Assembly (NCBI GenBank): GCA_947034885.2 | Contig: OX344749.2 | Location: forward strand, 9,625,501-9,689,500 | From: Thuidium tamariscinum | Lineage: Eukaryota; Streptophyta; Bryopsida; Hypnales; Thuidiaceae | Reading direction: 5' to 3' | Length of the DNA: 64,000 bases | Shown here: one piece after another, positions 1 to 12,172 of the stretch | Numbering within the stretch: the stretch's first letter is position 1 | How the letters are laid out: the number at the start of each line of letters is the position of its first letter | The notes under the pieces: generated by a model | What the model was told of the DNA's origin: nothing | The model's database searches: none | Seen by the model: only the letters and a program-made list of their open reading frames with translations | Made by a program: the position numbers and the translations under genes

Positions 1-1080
1 GCAACAAGATAAACCACTCATTCTACATGTCATAGAGAAGTTTACATTTTATTAGAAGGTGATGTGTAGGACAATTCAATTTCCAAAAAAATATTCCTCA
101 TGCAATCTAATATACATTAACCCCTCTACTAAGGACTAGAGGGGCATAATATATCCTTTGCAAATTTTCAATGGTAAATTCTTGGTAGGGTGAAATAAAT
201 CTCAATATTATGTAAATTAGTATCTTGTAGGAATATCAAATTTACATACTTTGTGCACTTTCCAATTTGAATGTGAAAAGTATTTAAAAATTTAGGAAAT
301 GTATTGTAAAAGAAAAAAAAAGTGACTATATAATGTTTTTCCAATGAAACACTAAATAATAGAGATGGAAAAATTTTCTTGAACATTTTTAATCTAAATG
401 AACAAGACTTGAAGAATTTTTTTTGAAATTTTAGAAACAAAAGGCTCAATATAATGTAATTAAGATTACAAAGTAATTAAAATGATTCCAAATTTTTTGA
501 AGATGTTCCAAACAATATGATAATAATATCAATTGTTAAATTAAAAAAAATTTATACATATGTAAATTTTAAGTTTTTTTGAAAGATCCAATTTGGTCAA
601 TTTTGGCTTCCTGCTCCTTTAGCTTGAAAATGTGTACAAATTTAAGAGAATTTTTTATTTTTCAAAATTTTAAATTAAAAAATGCTACATTTGCCTTAGA
701 TTCCAAGATAGATTTTGTGGTGGGGTAAAAAAACATTATCCTTTTTTTTATAAAATTTTTTCCTCAAAATCTACATTTAATGCTTATGAAGTTGATCATC
801 AAAAATTGTTATAACCTTAAAATCCAACAATCAAAATTTTCCATAACTAATTCCTTACATACTATACAAAGTAGTCTTTACTTTTCTACAATTAATATAA
901 AAAATTTCAATGACATCTTTATGCAAAAAAATATCAAAGAGACACAATTCATTAAAAACCTTCATCATCAAAAAGTCATTGGGACTCAAGGGGTTAAGAA
1001 CCTCAAAGCTTATCCCAAGAGAAGTCAATAGTTCTAACCTCACCTAAAACTTCAACAATAAAAAGGAAAAAGAAAAGACC
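1..1080. other. AT-rich non-coding flank
   Basis: This stretch is very AT-rich with many homopolymer runs. The only open frames are short and low in complexity. I see no exon-like conserved protein, RNA gene or clear transposon end. Near 985-1000 the sequence CAAGGGGTTAA resembles the right end of the TTAA-flanked elements seen later in the window, but no partner end was found. Confidence 0.5.
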
Positions 1081-1087
1081 ACACTAA

Positions 1088-1720
1088 ATAAGATGCCTAA
1101 GGTCAACAAAGACATGAAATTTGAAGAGAATTGATCATTCTGAAACCTCAAAGCATGAAAGTACTTGTGCTGAAAAGCATTCATTGCCAAACAACCTAAC
1201 ATTATTTGGGAATTGGTTTAGAGTCCCAAGTAAAAAAACCCAATGCCATCAAAGACAAGAATGTGGAAAAAACAACCTCATGATCACAAAGGCGATCTCC
1301 AAAACAATCCACTTGTAGAGAATAATGTCCATCAGAACTACGTAACATCCGTACCAAACCTCACCGCCTATCCACAGACCAACAAACATCCTTCAAGCCA
1401 ACCCTTGTCTTCACCTACAACTCAGTCCAAAAAAGGAACAGGGAAAGACCCTAAAAACCCTAAACCCTAAAAACCCTAAGCAAGATGCCTAATGCCAGCA
1501 AAGACATGAATGTGGAGAAAGATCCCATGAATGTGATCTTTATAATGATCCACTTGTAGAGGAAAATGTTCATCGAACTACCTAAGATCGAGCAAACCAA
1601 CAATTCTGTGCTCTCCTCAAACTCGGTCAAAAACAGGAGAGGCAGCAGCCAAAGGGAAAGCTGAAAATACTAAGCAAGATGCTTAATTCCCACCGAGACA
1701 GGAATATGGAGAGCATGTCC
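1088..1720. repeat. Degenerate tandem repeats at the 3' end of the subtilase gene
   Basis: Related blocks recur at about 1088, 1240, 1483 and 1678. Each contains a variant of GATGCCTAATGCC followed by CAAAGACATGAATGTGG. Two further blocks beginning CCACTTGTAGAG lie about 235 bp apart (1309-1345 and 1549-1580). The block at 1678-1720 holds the last codons of the subtilase reading frame on the minus strand, so the downstream blocks look like decayed duplicates of the gene's 3' tail. The boundaries are approximate because the copies have diverged. Confidence 0.5.
1448..1480. repeat. Telomere-like CCCTAAA tract
   Basis: A short run of ACCCTAAA and ACCCTAAAA units matches the Arabidopsis-type plant telomere repeat in degenerate form. 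A second short patch lies at 2144-2161 inside the last subtilase intron. Such interstitial telobox tracts are common near plant genes. This is not evidence of a chromosome end. Confidence 0.5.
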
Positions 1721-4700
1721 CGCGTCTCCTTTGAACGTGATTCTCCCGAATGAGGCTTCCTGCGACGCTGCAGTAACGCGCAGGGAGAATCGGATGACTT
1801 GAGTATTCGTCCTTCCGACGCCGATTGCGAATTGCGAAGGAGTGGCCGTGAGAATGACGCCTTGAGGGTTCGTCCAGGTAAGCGTGTAGCGCTCCCCGAT
1901 GGCCATGACGTTCGTCACGGTCCTGGAGATGGTTTTGGTGCCCACCAGAGTGGCGAAGGTGATGGAGGGAGTGTTGAGGTCGGCGGGGATGCCGGCACCG
2001 TGGGGGCATAAGCTTTTGGTGGCGGAGAGGACTTCTGCAGGGGTGGACATGTTGCCGGAACAAAGGAACTTCACGTAGTCGAGGTGACCTGGGGCAGAAA
2101 AGCGAACAGAGAAGTGAGCTAGGGGCCCAGATTCGGAGATATTAACCCTAAATCCTAAACCCTCAAACTTCACCAGATAGATGGATTAATCCATGTTTGA
2201 TTGTGACTTATTAACTCGTGTTTGGTTTTGGTGCATTAAACCATGATTTTGATTTTGATTTTGAAATCTGTACGATGCTGAACATTTATTGGATTCTTGA
2301 GGAGTTTCATCAATGCCCTAGGGAAAGGAACCCTGGACCCTAAACCCTCGATGTAACCCTTAATGTATGGACCTATGTTTGATTTTGATTTTTGAATTTG
2401 TTGTACGATGCTGATGCTGTACTGTTATTGGATTCTAGAGAAGTTCTTGACACCTCAGGAAAAGGAACCCTAAACACGAAGCCCTAATTGATGTATAAGT
2501 CCATGTTTAATTTTCATGTATTCAACGGATTGTTTGATTTTGGATTTAATTTTTGAATCTGTACAATGCTGAACTGTCATTGCATTCGTGAGGAGTTTCC
2601 TGGACACCTTAAGGTCATGCACAAGTGAAATCTAGATTCCTTTTCCGAAGTTAGTGTCATGAGGGAGGTGCTAACTACTAAAGGATGAAGACTACGTACA
2701 AGCATTATCTACACATTGCGTACTAGGGTTTCTTGTACCATTTTGAAGGAGCGGCAGCAAAAAAATATTTAGACCAGAACCACGTCGAACAAGAGTAGAT
2801 CAAAATTAAAGCTGTGACATGCTCTGACGTGTGAAGAGAATGGCTGGTTGGCTTAAGAAGCATCCTTTTGCTCAGATGGAGCTCTGGACAAGGTGAGAGG
2901 GACTCGTTTTTATGCCGATGCAGAGGGTGCTCAACAAGGATTCTCCGGCATGCTACGGCAATCTACAAGTGATGCATGGTTCAGTGAAGGACCAGGGGGT
3001 TCAGCTCGGTGCAAGTAACGACTGGTTGGATAAATGAGTGTACAAGATCGACTGGCCTTGCACAAGAGTTGTTGGACAGAGGACGGACTCACCTGCATCG
3101 AAAACGAGGCCTGGATTTTTGGCAGCGTTGATGTTAAGTGCTCCACCTCCCATTTCATAGGGAGTAGCATCTTGCAACAACGGAGTAGCACCTCCAGAAA
3201 TTTGTTGCGACTGGATGGATCGCCCTTGCCGGTCGAGGACATCAGCTGTGGTGGACAGGGCGGAAGACAGCGCGGCTGGACTCCATGTTGGGTACTTGGC
3301 TTTCAGCAGTGCAGACAGACCCGTCACATGAGGGGTTGCCATACTTGTTCCCGACATCATTGCAAACCGTTCGCCTACAAGTCCAACACCAAACCATCTC
3401 AACACAACTCCCAAAACCTTAAACTTGGTTATCCATCGCAATTTTCTCTTGCACCGTAGTTGCGAAAGGATGCACAAAATCAGTTTTTCTGCTTCGTAAT
3501 TTCATTCCACCTATTCCACTTCAAGTATTGTGCTTCTAATATGGTCATTAAAGTTAGGCGGATTAGAGTCTGGCGACTCCCTCTCTTTCCAATTGATACC
3601 TTTTACAACCATTTTTGTGGAAAATTCACTGGCTATGAATTTATGCATAATACATTTTTTCAAAAACCATGGACACTTTTAAGAAATTCGATGAACTCTA
3701 CCTTCATGAAGTAGCATGAAGGCAAGAGAAAGAAACAATATTAACATTTGTCAAGCCAGGATCGAAGAAGTGAAATACATAGTTACACACATTCAAATGC
3801 TGAAGCGGAATGTACATCATACATACCCTGATAAGCAGCGTTGTCGACAGCGATGGGAGTCCACGCTCCCCAGATCAAAAAACCTGGTCCCATGACGTTG
3901 GGTTTCAAAACATCAGCCTCATTGAAGTTGAAATCTTTTACGTTGGGTCCTCTGGAGGAGAACAAGGCCACCTGCTGGGCCTGGCCCGTGTAGAATGTCC
4001 TTTGACCATTGCCCACCTTCGCCGAAGCTCCGAACAAGAGGATTTTGCCGGTCTGGTCCTTCTTGGTGTTGGCTTCGTAGTAGCTCAGAAGGGCCTGGCA
4101 TAGCACATATGAGTAGTTACTGTTACTGCCACTTGAGATTGAAGCAACAAGCCTGAGATTGAAAACGAACCTAAAATAAATCAATTGTATAAATTTATGA
4201 CTCATTTGAGGTAACAAATGTCCAACGCAAGTCAAAGAGGTACGTAACTTAAAACCTTCTCATACTTCAAATATTTTCAGCTTGCAACACGGCAAGAGAC
4301 AACTTTTCATGCTTACGTTTTCTTCTTACTTGAATTCATGTGAAATCAAAATTGAATAGAACAAGAAAAAACAAATGAAAATCGATTTCTAGTTATCTCA
4401 ACTTTCTAGCTTCGACCTGTGCAATCTATAACCTGAATCGAAGATTTTGTTGATCGACAATGTGATCTCAATGCTTGAAATTGCTTCTTGCCAGCAAACT
4501 AATTGATGAGGTGATGAAGCCTTACAGTTGAGTCAACTGTCGTGAGAAGGGCAATGGCAGGGACTCGAAGGGGCACGGGGTCAAACTTGCTGCCAGAGCC
4601 ATCACTATCCACGACCAAAACCACACCACTTGCGCCTACAGCCTCCACAGTCTTCACCAATTGCTGTAATGTACTTCCGCCAAAAATGTAACTGAAGCCG

Positions 4701-7700
4701 AATGTGCAGATGAGAAGTTTGCCACTGATCACAGCTTTGTTATACAAAGAAGGCTCTTGGCAATCGGTTGGGGAGAAGAGCGGATTGCTTTGTCCTTGCA
4801 GAGTTGCATCTTGAGCCAAAATCAACGGGTACAGGGCTTCACCTTTCGTTGCCGCTGTGATCACAAAACGCCAATACTCCATCAGAAGCGTAACATCACG
4901 CATGATCACAGAAGTAGATTAACGTGCATGAGAGGGGAGAGAATCTAGCTTGCTTAAGATTCAGATTTCTTTGGATGTACATTTCCAAGTTCTCGAGAGA
5001 AACACTTCTGTAATTCTATTGCAAACTTCATGAAAATCTTAAGAAGTTTTTTGTAAATTAGAAGCTACAAAAAGTTCATGAAATTACTTACGAGCTATTC
5101 CTGTTCCGTTCAGAACCCTCTGATCTCCAAGAGTGATCACGTTCCGATAAGTCCTGTCATCGACTCCGGCTGCCACCGAGAGCACCCAGGGACTGAAGGA
5201 TGTTACCGACTTGGGAAAAGGACCCCCGTTTCCAGCCGCTTGAACAACAAGAATGTTCGCTTTGACAGCATTCAGGAGTGCTACATCCAGGATGTTCAAG
5301 AAGGTACTTGGAGGACCTCCAGGTGGGGCATTAGGTCCAAGAGACAGATTTAGTATATCGACTCCATCCGCAACAGCCTGCAACAAAAATCACTGCCATT
5401 TGAGATTCTACAAGTATAACAAAGGCTTTGCATCAAAGTTAGCAACAAATGCTTTTCATCATGTCTGTATGTTAAAGCTCGCACACGTGTCACAACTGAG
5501 GTTTTCCTCGATGTCAATGAGCTTGGAGAGACTTGAAGTGACCAAGTTGACAATGGAAAACGAACCTTATCGCAAGCGGCAATAACATCTGGTATGAACC
5601 CTCCTATGATCGGAAACAATGCCTTGTAAACTGCAATTCTGAACGACAAAAGAAGAACTTGCAGTTAGTTCGCTTGAACAGGAATACCTGGCACTAACAA
5701 ACACAGGAATGCGGAAACAGTCAAGATATTACCCCTATTCACATGCACTGTTCCTGCCGATTTTAAAATTCGTCCCTATTTTAATTATACTTGGCCCAGT
5801 GTGATCAGTTGATTCATCGTTTTAAAACCATGAATCCTTGGCTCTTCAGGGGTTAAATGCCTTTCCGAACTATGCTCCCTTGACGAAGACAACTAAGTGC
5901 AGGAACAACAGTTCATGCCTAGGACTTCCTAAGTTTAAATTAAGGATCCTTGCTTGTGTGTACCACAAACAAGATAATTACATTCTTGCCTCATTAATTT
6001 AATCGATGTAGAAGCCAGGTGATTTACACAGGCTTGGTAGATGAAGTCTAGCTCCTGTAACTTTCACGTATAATGCAATTGAACTCACCGCGCTCTGGGT
6101 GCCATGCCACTTGCTTTGCCATATGTAACATTGTTGAGTACAACTGGCACTCCGTAGTTTCCAGCAGCAGTAGAAGCCACGTGACTGCAACAAACTCTCC
6201 ACAAAAGACTGAGAAATAGGCAAAAAAAAATTTGTGCGGAACGTACTGCACAAGCTCAATCATATTAATATATAGACACCTGCCTTTATCAATTAGACAT
6301 GTTCTCTGGTAGAGGATTATGTTGCATTCGAATTGAGCATGACAGAAACAATGTACACATTTCATTAAACAATGAAACGATGATGATAGGAGAGCCCTAG
6401 AAGTGAGCGAAGAAATTTAAATAACCTTCCATGACCGTCGCCGTCCAACGGGGATGCGTAATGCAGAGAGGCATTAAATACACCATCTTCACTAGCAGCG
6501 GCAGCAAAATGCCGAGCTGCAACGATTTTCCCATTGCAAGAGCCCGCGGGAAACTCTTTGGCAACCTCACAGCCTCCTCGGAACTTCGGCAGAGGACCGT
6601 AGGGCTTCTCTCCTGCAGTCGAGAAACTCGGATGCGTGGGGTCAATGCCGGTGTCCACTATGCCGATGACCACGTTTTCCCCGGCACCCAATACTCCACC
6701 CATCTCCGACCAAATCCCCAAAGGTAAGTTTAGTCCCAGATACTCGGGGGTGTGCACCGTTGCCACTTGCACTTTGTAACTCTTCTGCACATGCACCACT
6801 GAGGGATGCTCCGCCAACTTCGTAGCCTACAACAGGGACACAAGTCTTCGAGATTATTATTTGCCGATACACCAAAATGGGTTTCAGGTTAGTGAATTCT
6901 CGCTCACACAAGCGCACTGTCATCAATCTATGATAACAACAAAATAACATATGCTTACAGAACTTATAAAATCTGGATTCACAAATTCAAGGACGTCAAT
7001 GGAGATATCTAGATTGATTTCTGTAGTGACCAAACACGAAGCTTGTTAAAAGTGCCCAAATTTGTACTCCCTCCGTACCGAAATAAGTGTCCGCATTGGA
7101 ACCTCATGTTCTTTATACCAATTTCATTGACCCTATTGTAAAATGCATAGTTTAGAAGGGTCCAAATTTTATTTGACCACAATCAACGAAGAACATTGTC
7201 TGTGTTCACTGCAACCTCAATGAATCACTGAAAAAAACGGTCGCTAATTTCCAATGTGGACACACTTCCAATGGGGACGGAGGGAGTATATCTTTTATGT
7301 GCCTAATTATCTCATTCTACCGATACAACTCTCAATACAACCCGGCCATGATTCTGCCTCTAACGTGGTAGTCAAAGCTGGAGGGGGTAGACAACTGCCT
7401 ACGTCGACATCTTTGGTAATCGATTATGTGCAAAAGTCTCCAGATGAGAATTTGCCCATGAAACATACTTTTCACTATTAACAAAATCACGTTTAGACGT
7501 CAGATATATTCGCATCAGGACCTCATAGAGCTTAAAATTCTCTACCTGGTGAGACGTCAGTCGAACAGCAGCCCCATTGAGGATGTGAGTGAAGCTGTAG
7601 AGCTTGGTGAAGTTCAGCTCCTGGAAGACATCGCTGAGAACTGAATGGTGCTTTTCAATTAAATGATTTTCATACTTCCGCACCAAATCCTGTACACGAA

Positions 7701-8054
7701 CTCTGGAAGAAGAGAAAAACAAAGATTATTGGTCATATCTTTTGGCTAAAGATCACTGACTACAGAAGACTTATGGTAGCAGTGTTGCCCTAACAAGAGA
7801 CTTCAGAAGTTTCCGAAAAACGGTACAACATACCTTCGATGATGTTTCTTCCAGTCGTTTGTGAAGTACTTGGCTGTGCCTAGCAAACCAGGAATCTCCC
7901 CTTTGTACCCAACGACGGGCTTCCCTTCCAGGAGCACCATGTATGTGTCGACATCTGCAGGCTTGGCTTCATAACCAGGCATAAAAGCCCCTAATGATAG
8001 ACTTACCACTAGAATCCATCTCGCCCAGCTCAGCAACGCAAATTCCATCTCCAT
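1670..8054 (-). CDS. Subtilisin-like serine protease, SBT2 subfamily (10 exons)
   Basis: Predicted secreted subtilase of 843 aa, of the type represented by Arabidopsis SBT2.5/SBT2.6. Minus-strand exons in gene order are 7834-8054, 7546-7702, 6426-6826, 6089-6184, 5566-5638, 5092-5377, 4526-4854, 3827-4094, 3093-3374 and 1670-2088. All junctions are GT-AG and the spliced length is 2532 nt, an exact codon multiple. The chosen ATG (MEMEF) gives a signal peptide at about residues 1-30; upstream in-frame ATGs would place extra residues before it. Domains: I9 propeptide about 36-145, S8 catalytic domain about 175-690 with a PA insertion about 430-520, and an Fn3-like C-terminal domain about 740-840. 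The catalytic set is complete: Asp184 (VVIGIVDTG), His258 (DGDGHGSHV), Asn366 (QAAGNGGPF) and Ser621 (SGTSMATPH). Intron 2 carries a Stowaway MITE. Family knowledge supports processing of wall or apoplastic proteins; the substrate is unknown. Confidence 0.93.
5740..5852. repeat. Decayed repeat end in a subtilase intron, ending AGGGG|TTAA
   Basis: The end of this stretch (TGAATCCTTGG, then TTCAGGGGTTAA) resembles a stretch ending at 39992 before TTAA. The two also share upstream sequence, such as a TGATCA block and GTTTTAAAACC versus GTTGTAAAACG. Together they suggest remnants of one repeat family with TTAA-flanked ends. No left end was identified in either place. Confidence 0.35.
7067..7286. 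mobile_element. Stowaway-like MITE (220 bp) in subtilase intron 2
   Basis: The left end is CTCCCTCCGTACCGAAATAA and the right end is GGGGACGGAGGGAG, which form a terminal inverted repeat. The element is flanked by the dinucleotide TA on both sides (7065-7066 and 7287-7288), the target duplication of Tc1/mariner elements. The CTCCCTCCGT terminus is the hallmark of plant Stowaway MITEs. The element has no coding capacity and sits wholly in the intron between exons 2 and 3. Confidence 0.9.
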
Positions 8055-8159
8055 TCCCTTCGCTGGGCTCAAGTTATGTGCCTTATATCTTGTGGGCTCG
8101 CAAGCGCCAGCCCTGTAATCCATCCCTGTGGAGTCCTGGTCAAAGAAACCACGAAACAT

Positions 8160-8960
8160 TATGATTATCAGAGTTTATGAGTTCTCCTCTTCTTTGAATG
8201 ATGGATTCTGACGTAAATGAAAGCTGACACTGAAACATGCCATTCTGCCTTGAAATTGCATCATGTAATACAGCAAAATAAATGATTAAGCCGAACAGAG
8301 TAATCCCTTGCTGCAATGTCTGAAAAGCGGACTAAAGTAGAGGAGGATTAGAACCCTCACTTATTCTGCAAGATCATGTGGATCTCATCGCAAGGTTCCT
8401 TGATCAGCGCTATTACACAACATCCAGCTGCTGCATCAGTGGCGCTAGACTTCGTGTCACACATGAGTGCAATCCAATCCGCTCCCAATCATCAAAAATA
8501 TCTGCAAAAGAAAAAGAAAGTTGAGTATGATTATCGCCTTGCCGTGATGACCACACAACAGCACCCGACCAAAAAATTTATCTACACTGCATGCTATTAT
8601 GACCGGTGTCAGTAACTGTCCATACTCAGGAAACTGCACCCAACAAGATTTTCTATACACTGTACCTGCTCGCTTCGATTCAGACATTCAGTAGCCGAGT
8701 GAAAATGATCAAAGAGACTGTGACTAACAGCATTGGACAGCTTCTATCCTAAATTTTCCTCCACGGAGGAAGAAGGAAAAGTGGCGTGCGTCCGCATGAT
8801 CTCATCATATTACAAAAATCCAATCCCAGTCATTCTCTTCACCTTCTACACCCAAAGCGATCACAAAACCTCTTTTCATTCAAACTGACTCATTAAACTC
8901 TCGGTTCTCAAGAATTTAGACTACACAAATACAACCTCTACAGCGACCCAGCTTCACCAT
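8160..8960. other. Intergenic DNA upstream of the subtilase
   Basis: This should hold the promoter and 5' leader of the minus-strand subtilase. I could not place a confident TATA box or leader intron. Short frames on both strands show no recognisable domain. Confidence 0.4.
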
Positions 8961-10300
8961 AGCCAAATGCTCAGTCCTCAAAATATAACAACTCCTCTAG
9001 CTCTCCCTCCTCCCCGCCCTCCTCTCCTCCAAAGCAAAATTCAAATGGCGTCAAGATTAATGGACCCTTCAGCTACCTTCCTTGCTGCCCAAGAATTGAC
9101 AGCCATTCCCAGCTCAGCAAGCACCCCGCCATTACTAGCACCCGACGTGACCGTCAGCGAAGATACTGATCCTTGCATTGAGAAAAAGAATGTAGCGCGC
9201 GCGAGCGTCTTAGCGCGCGCGAGCGTCTGTGCGCGCTTGAAGCCACAAGTACAATGGCGGCATGGAAAGCCAGCGAGAACCCACGGAACTAGCTCTTAAC
9301 CGGTAAACCATCACCAGGCTAGGGAGCGAGGACAATGATCGAGGGGCTAACTAACTTAGTCCCAATAGATTGATTTTGAGTAAAATATTCCCTGAGCATG
9401 CAAGGCACGAGGAGAGCGAGCCAGCGCTGCGGCCGAAGCGAAACGCCCTGCCGCGCTTGCATTGAATGTTGATGCAAACCGGCCATGGCGAGAAGGAAGG
9501 AGACAAGCGAAGAGTTGCCAGCTAGCGATGACGCACCAACTGGCGTGGCCACCAGCTGCGAAGGTAGCTGATGCTCATGAGTACTACTCGCTCCAACACT
9601 ACCAGCTAGCAATGCTTGCTTGCGAACCCGATCGACGGGCATCGGCTTGGACAAGGACGACGTACGCGCACGACTCCAGCTAAGAAAGCTCCTTGCTTAC
9701 CTCGCCATGATGACAGCCGCGCTCCAACCAAACAGCACTGGGAAACATACAGTTGGTATATCCTCCTCCGGCTAACGTAACTTCGTTGGTAGTCACTAGC
9801 TACAGGTCTGCGTGTCTAGCTAGTCCAAGCGAAGCGCAGGCAACGCGTCCATTGCGCCTCCCTTTTGGAAGCTGAAACTGATGGCCATGGCAATTGCTGG
9901 AGGTGGGCTTTGGCTTGTCCTCGGCGTGGTCTTGTCCGCAGCTGGGCGAGCTGGGAGCTTGCATTGGGCCGGCCTTGTCTCCGTCCTCGCCTGACTGCAG
10001 TGGCGAGGCAGAATGGCAGCAGAAGCTAAGAGCTGGCTGCACGGAACCCGAAGACTGGGGAGCGCGCCTCTCCAGGAGGGGAGGGAGGGAAGTCCCCCTC
10101 CCAAGACCCCGGGTCTTGGACAGCCTGGTGGAGGACTCACCTGGGGCAGCGCAGTTTTCCATGGGGCTGGCTCAGGAGGAATTGAAGTCGGCTACGACTT
10201 CCGATGACCATACTTATGGATTTCATGGGAATGGGAAAGTTACATTTATGGAGGTTACCGAGTGGACTGGATTGGGGATGACGTGACGTTTTTAACCTAG
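8961..10300. other. GC-rich stretch, no recognised gene
   Basis: The composition rises clearly above the AT-rich surroundings. Several open frames of 70-130 codons overlap on both strands (for example 9319-9654 and 9800-10162 on minus, 9894-10286 on plus). They are rich in Ser, Pro, Arg and Gly, overlap in opposite frames, and carry no motif I recognise. This could be a decayed gene, a repeat or a regulatory CpG-rich stretch. Confidence 0.35.
9193..9228. repeat. 18-bp tandem duplication rich in CpG
   Basis: The unit TAGCGCGCGCGAGCGTCT occurs twice head to tail and is followed by TGTGCGCGC. The alternating GC steps are unusual for this AT-rich window. Confidence 0.85.
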
Positions 10301-11326
10301 CGAGGTGGAACCTCAGGTTTAACCGTAAGTAAAAAACTCAGGGTAAGTTAATCTACGAAAGAAGTCTCTAAGAATCAGTGTTTTTTAGGCATTTATGGTA
10401 GAGGTACCCATAACCGATAAAATAAGCACATTTGGACGTGAACTAGGGTAGTGTAAGGCTAAGTAAAAAATTTGAGAGGTGCATTGACGTAAATAATGGG
10501 GATTACAAAGAATTTGGAAATTTTATCTCTTGAATTGAAATTACTATGAATTTTGAAAGGCCCAAATTGGGTTTCATTTATGACCAACATCTAGAATCAT
10601 CCAATTTCAATCATTCAAGAATACTTTCTCACTAATTACTTTCTACTTTCATGCTCACTTATGTGTCATTAATTTATAAGTCCAAACTATGAAAAAGTAC
10701 AAAGACACACATTCCAAGGAGAAAATAGAAATCCATTTTTATCTTGCTTGGAATACGGTACCCTATTTGATGATAATGGGGGGGTGTCAACATTAGGTAC
10801 CTCTACTGTAAATACCCAATTTCTTTGATAAAAAATGGGCAGTTTCAAGCCTATAGAAAAAAAAGGATAAATGTGTTAAAAAATGCCAAACTATGATCAT
10901 TGCACACCTGTACACACCATTGTCACAATGTTTCTAAAACCTCACTTCATTTGTTGTGCAAAGCTAGTACATACAAAATTGCATACTAAAATTACATACT
11001 CCAAATCACATATTCAAAATGGGCCTCCTTCAATACAAGCTCTAAAAAAATGAAGGAGTCTGGAAACTCAAAATTCTCTAGAAAAAAAGGCTACATAACC
11101 ATTGGTCCAAAAACAAAAACAAAACACATTTGGAAGAATGAGAAGGCTAGACATTGATGTAGTCATTCAAGGTTTGCAATTTTTATTGCTAAAAAAAACA
11201 TTAGAATATTTATTTGCCATCCATGTTAAAATTTGAGAAATTTTGAATTCTAACTTGAATTTGAATTCAATGTATTAGCTTGAAGAGATGAAGAACATAG
11301 TAAGAGAAAACAAGGCATGAAGCAAT
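10301..11326. other. AT-rich intergenic DNA
   Basis: No exon-like or RNA-like feature was recognised. A stretch near 10746-10800 contains GGTACC and the run of G at 10780-10787, but no repeat partner was found. Confidence 0.4.
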
Positions 11327-12162
11327 CGGGGATGCTATTTTGTGAGCCTGCAAGCGTGAGCCTGTGAGTTTGTTAGTCTAGAATTTTTGGTGAAATTTTT
11401 GATGATTTTTAGGGCGTGGACCTATTACCGTGCTTTAAGAATTTTGGATTTCATATCTAGTATCCCCCTCATGGGATTTGAAATTTGTAAAATTTAAAAA
11501 CTCTTTTTTTCAAAAAAAAAAATTTCAAATTTTTTCAAAATTTTTTCAGTCTTCTTTTTATTTTTCAAATTTTTTTCAACTCCATCACCTTCCAAAATCC
11601 TTCTTGATGTTGAAAGGGGTTTGGAGGTAGAGGGCTTTGGAATGCTCAAAACTTTTTTTTTCATTTTTTTCAACTTTTTTTTTTCCGACTATGTTACTAG
11701 TTCAATTTTTTGCAACTTTTCACCCTTGAAAACCTTCTCTCGGTACCGAGAGATCAATTTCAGGGTGAAAAAGTTGGAGGGAAAACAAAAAAGAAAACAA
11801 AAACAAAAACCTTTTTTTTTCCTCATGACTCCATCACCCTAGAAAACCCCTTGTTGGATTTTGGATTCTGAACCTAAAAAAAATTCAAAAATTCAAAATT
11901 GTTTTTGGAAGGTATTGAGAGGCTGTTTGGAGATAGTAGGGTTTGAAATTTTAAAATACATTAACCACATTTTCACGGTCATAGGTCCATGGTCATGAAG
12001 CTGAAATTTTACTATAAATAGATTTTTTTTAAATGACTAAATTTTTTAAGCCAAGAGGGAAAAAAAAGTGAAAAGTTTTTTTTGGTTAATTCTCTGGGCT
12101 CACAAAACCTACGCTCACAACTCGCAAGCTCATGCTTTTAGGCTCACAAACTAGCATCGTTG
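11327..12162. mobile_element. Mutator-like non-autonomous element (836 bp)
   Basis: The left end CGGGGATGCTATTTTGTGAG is inverted at the right end, where the reverse complement reads CAACGATGCTAGTTTGTGAG. Similarity continues for about 50 bp inward through GAGCCT and GTGAG words. The flanks are ATGAAGCAAT (11317-11326) and ATGAAACAAT (12163-12172), a 9-10 bp target duplication with one mismatch, as expected for Mutator-superfamily insertions. The interior is T-rich and homopolymer-rich with no transposase. Confidence 0.7.
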
Positions 12163-12172
12163 ATGAAACAAT

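Noticed and set aside
1448..1480. Chromosome-end telomere
   Set aside because: The tract is short, imperfect and followed by ordinary genic sequence on both sides, so it is an interstitial motif.
9800..10286. Overlapping frames of 120 and 130 codons on opposite strands
   Set aside because: Both are explained by low stop density in GC-rich DNA. Neither shows a domain, and they cannot be separated by evidence here.
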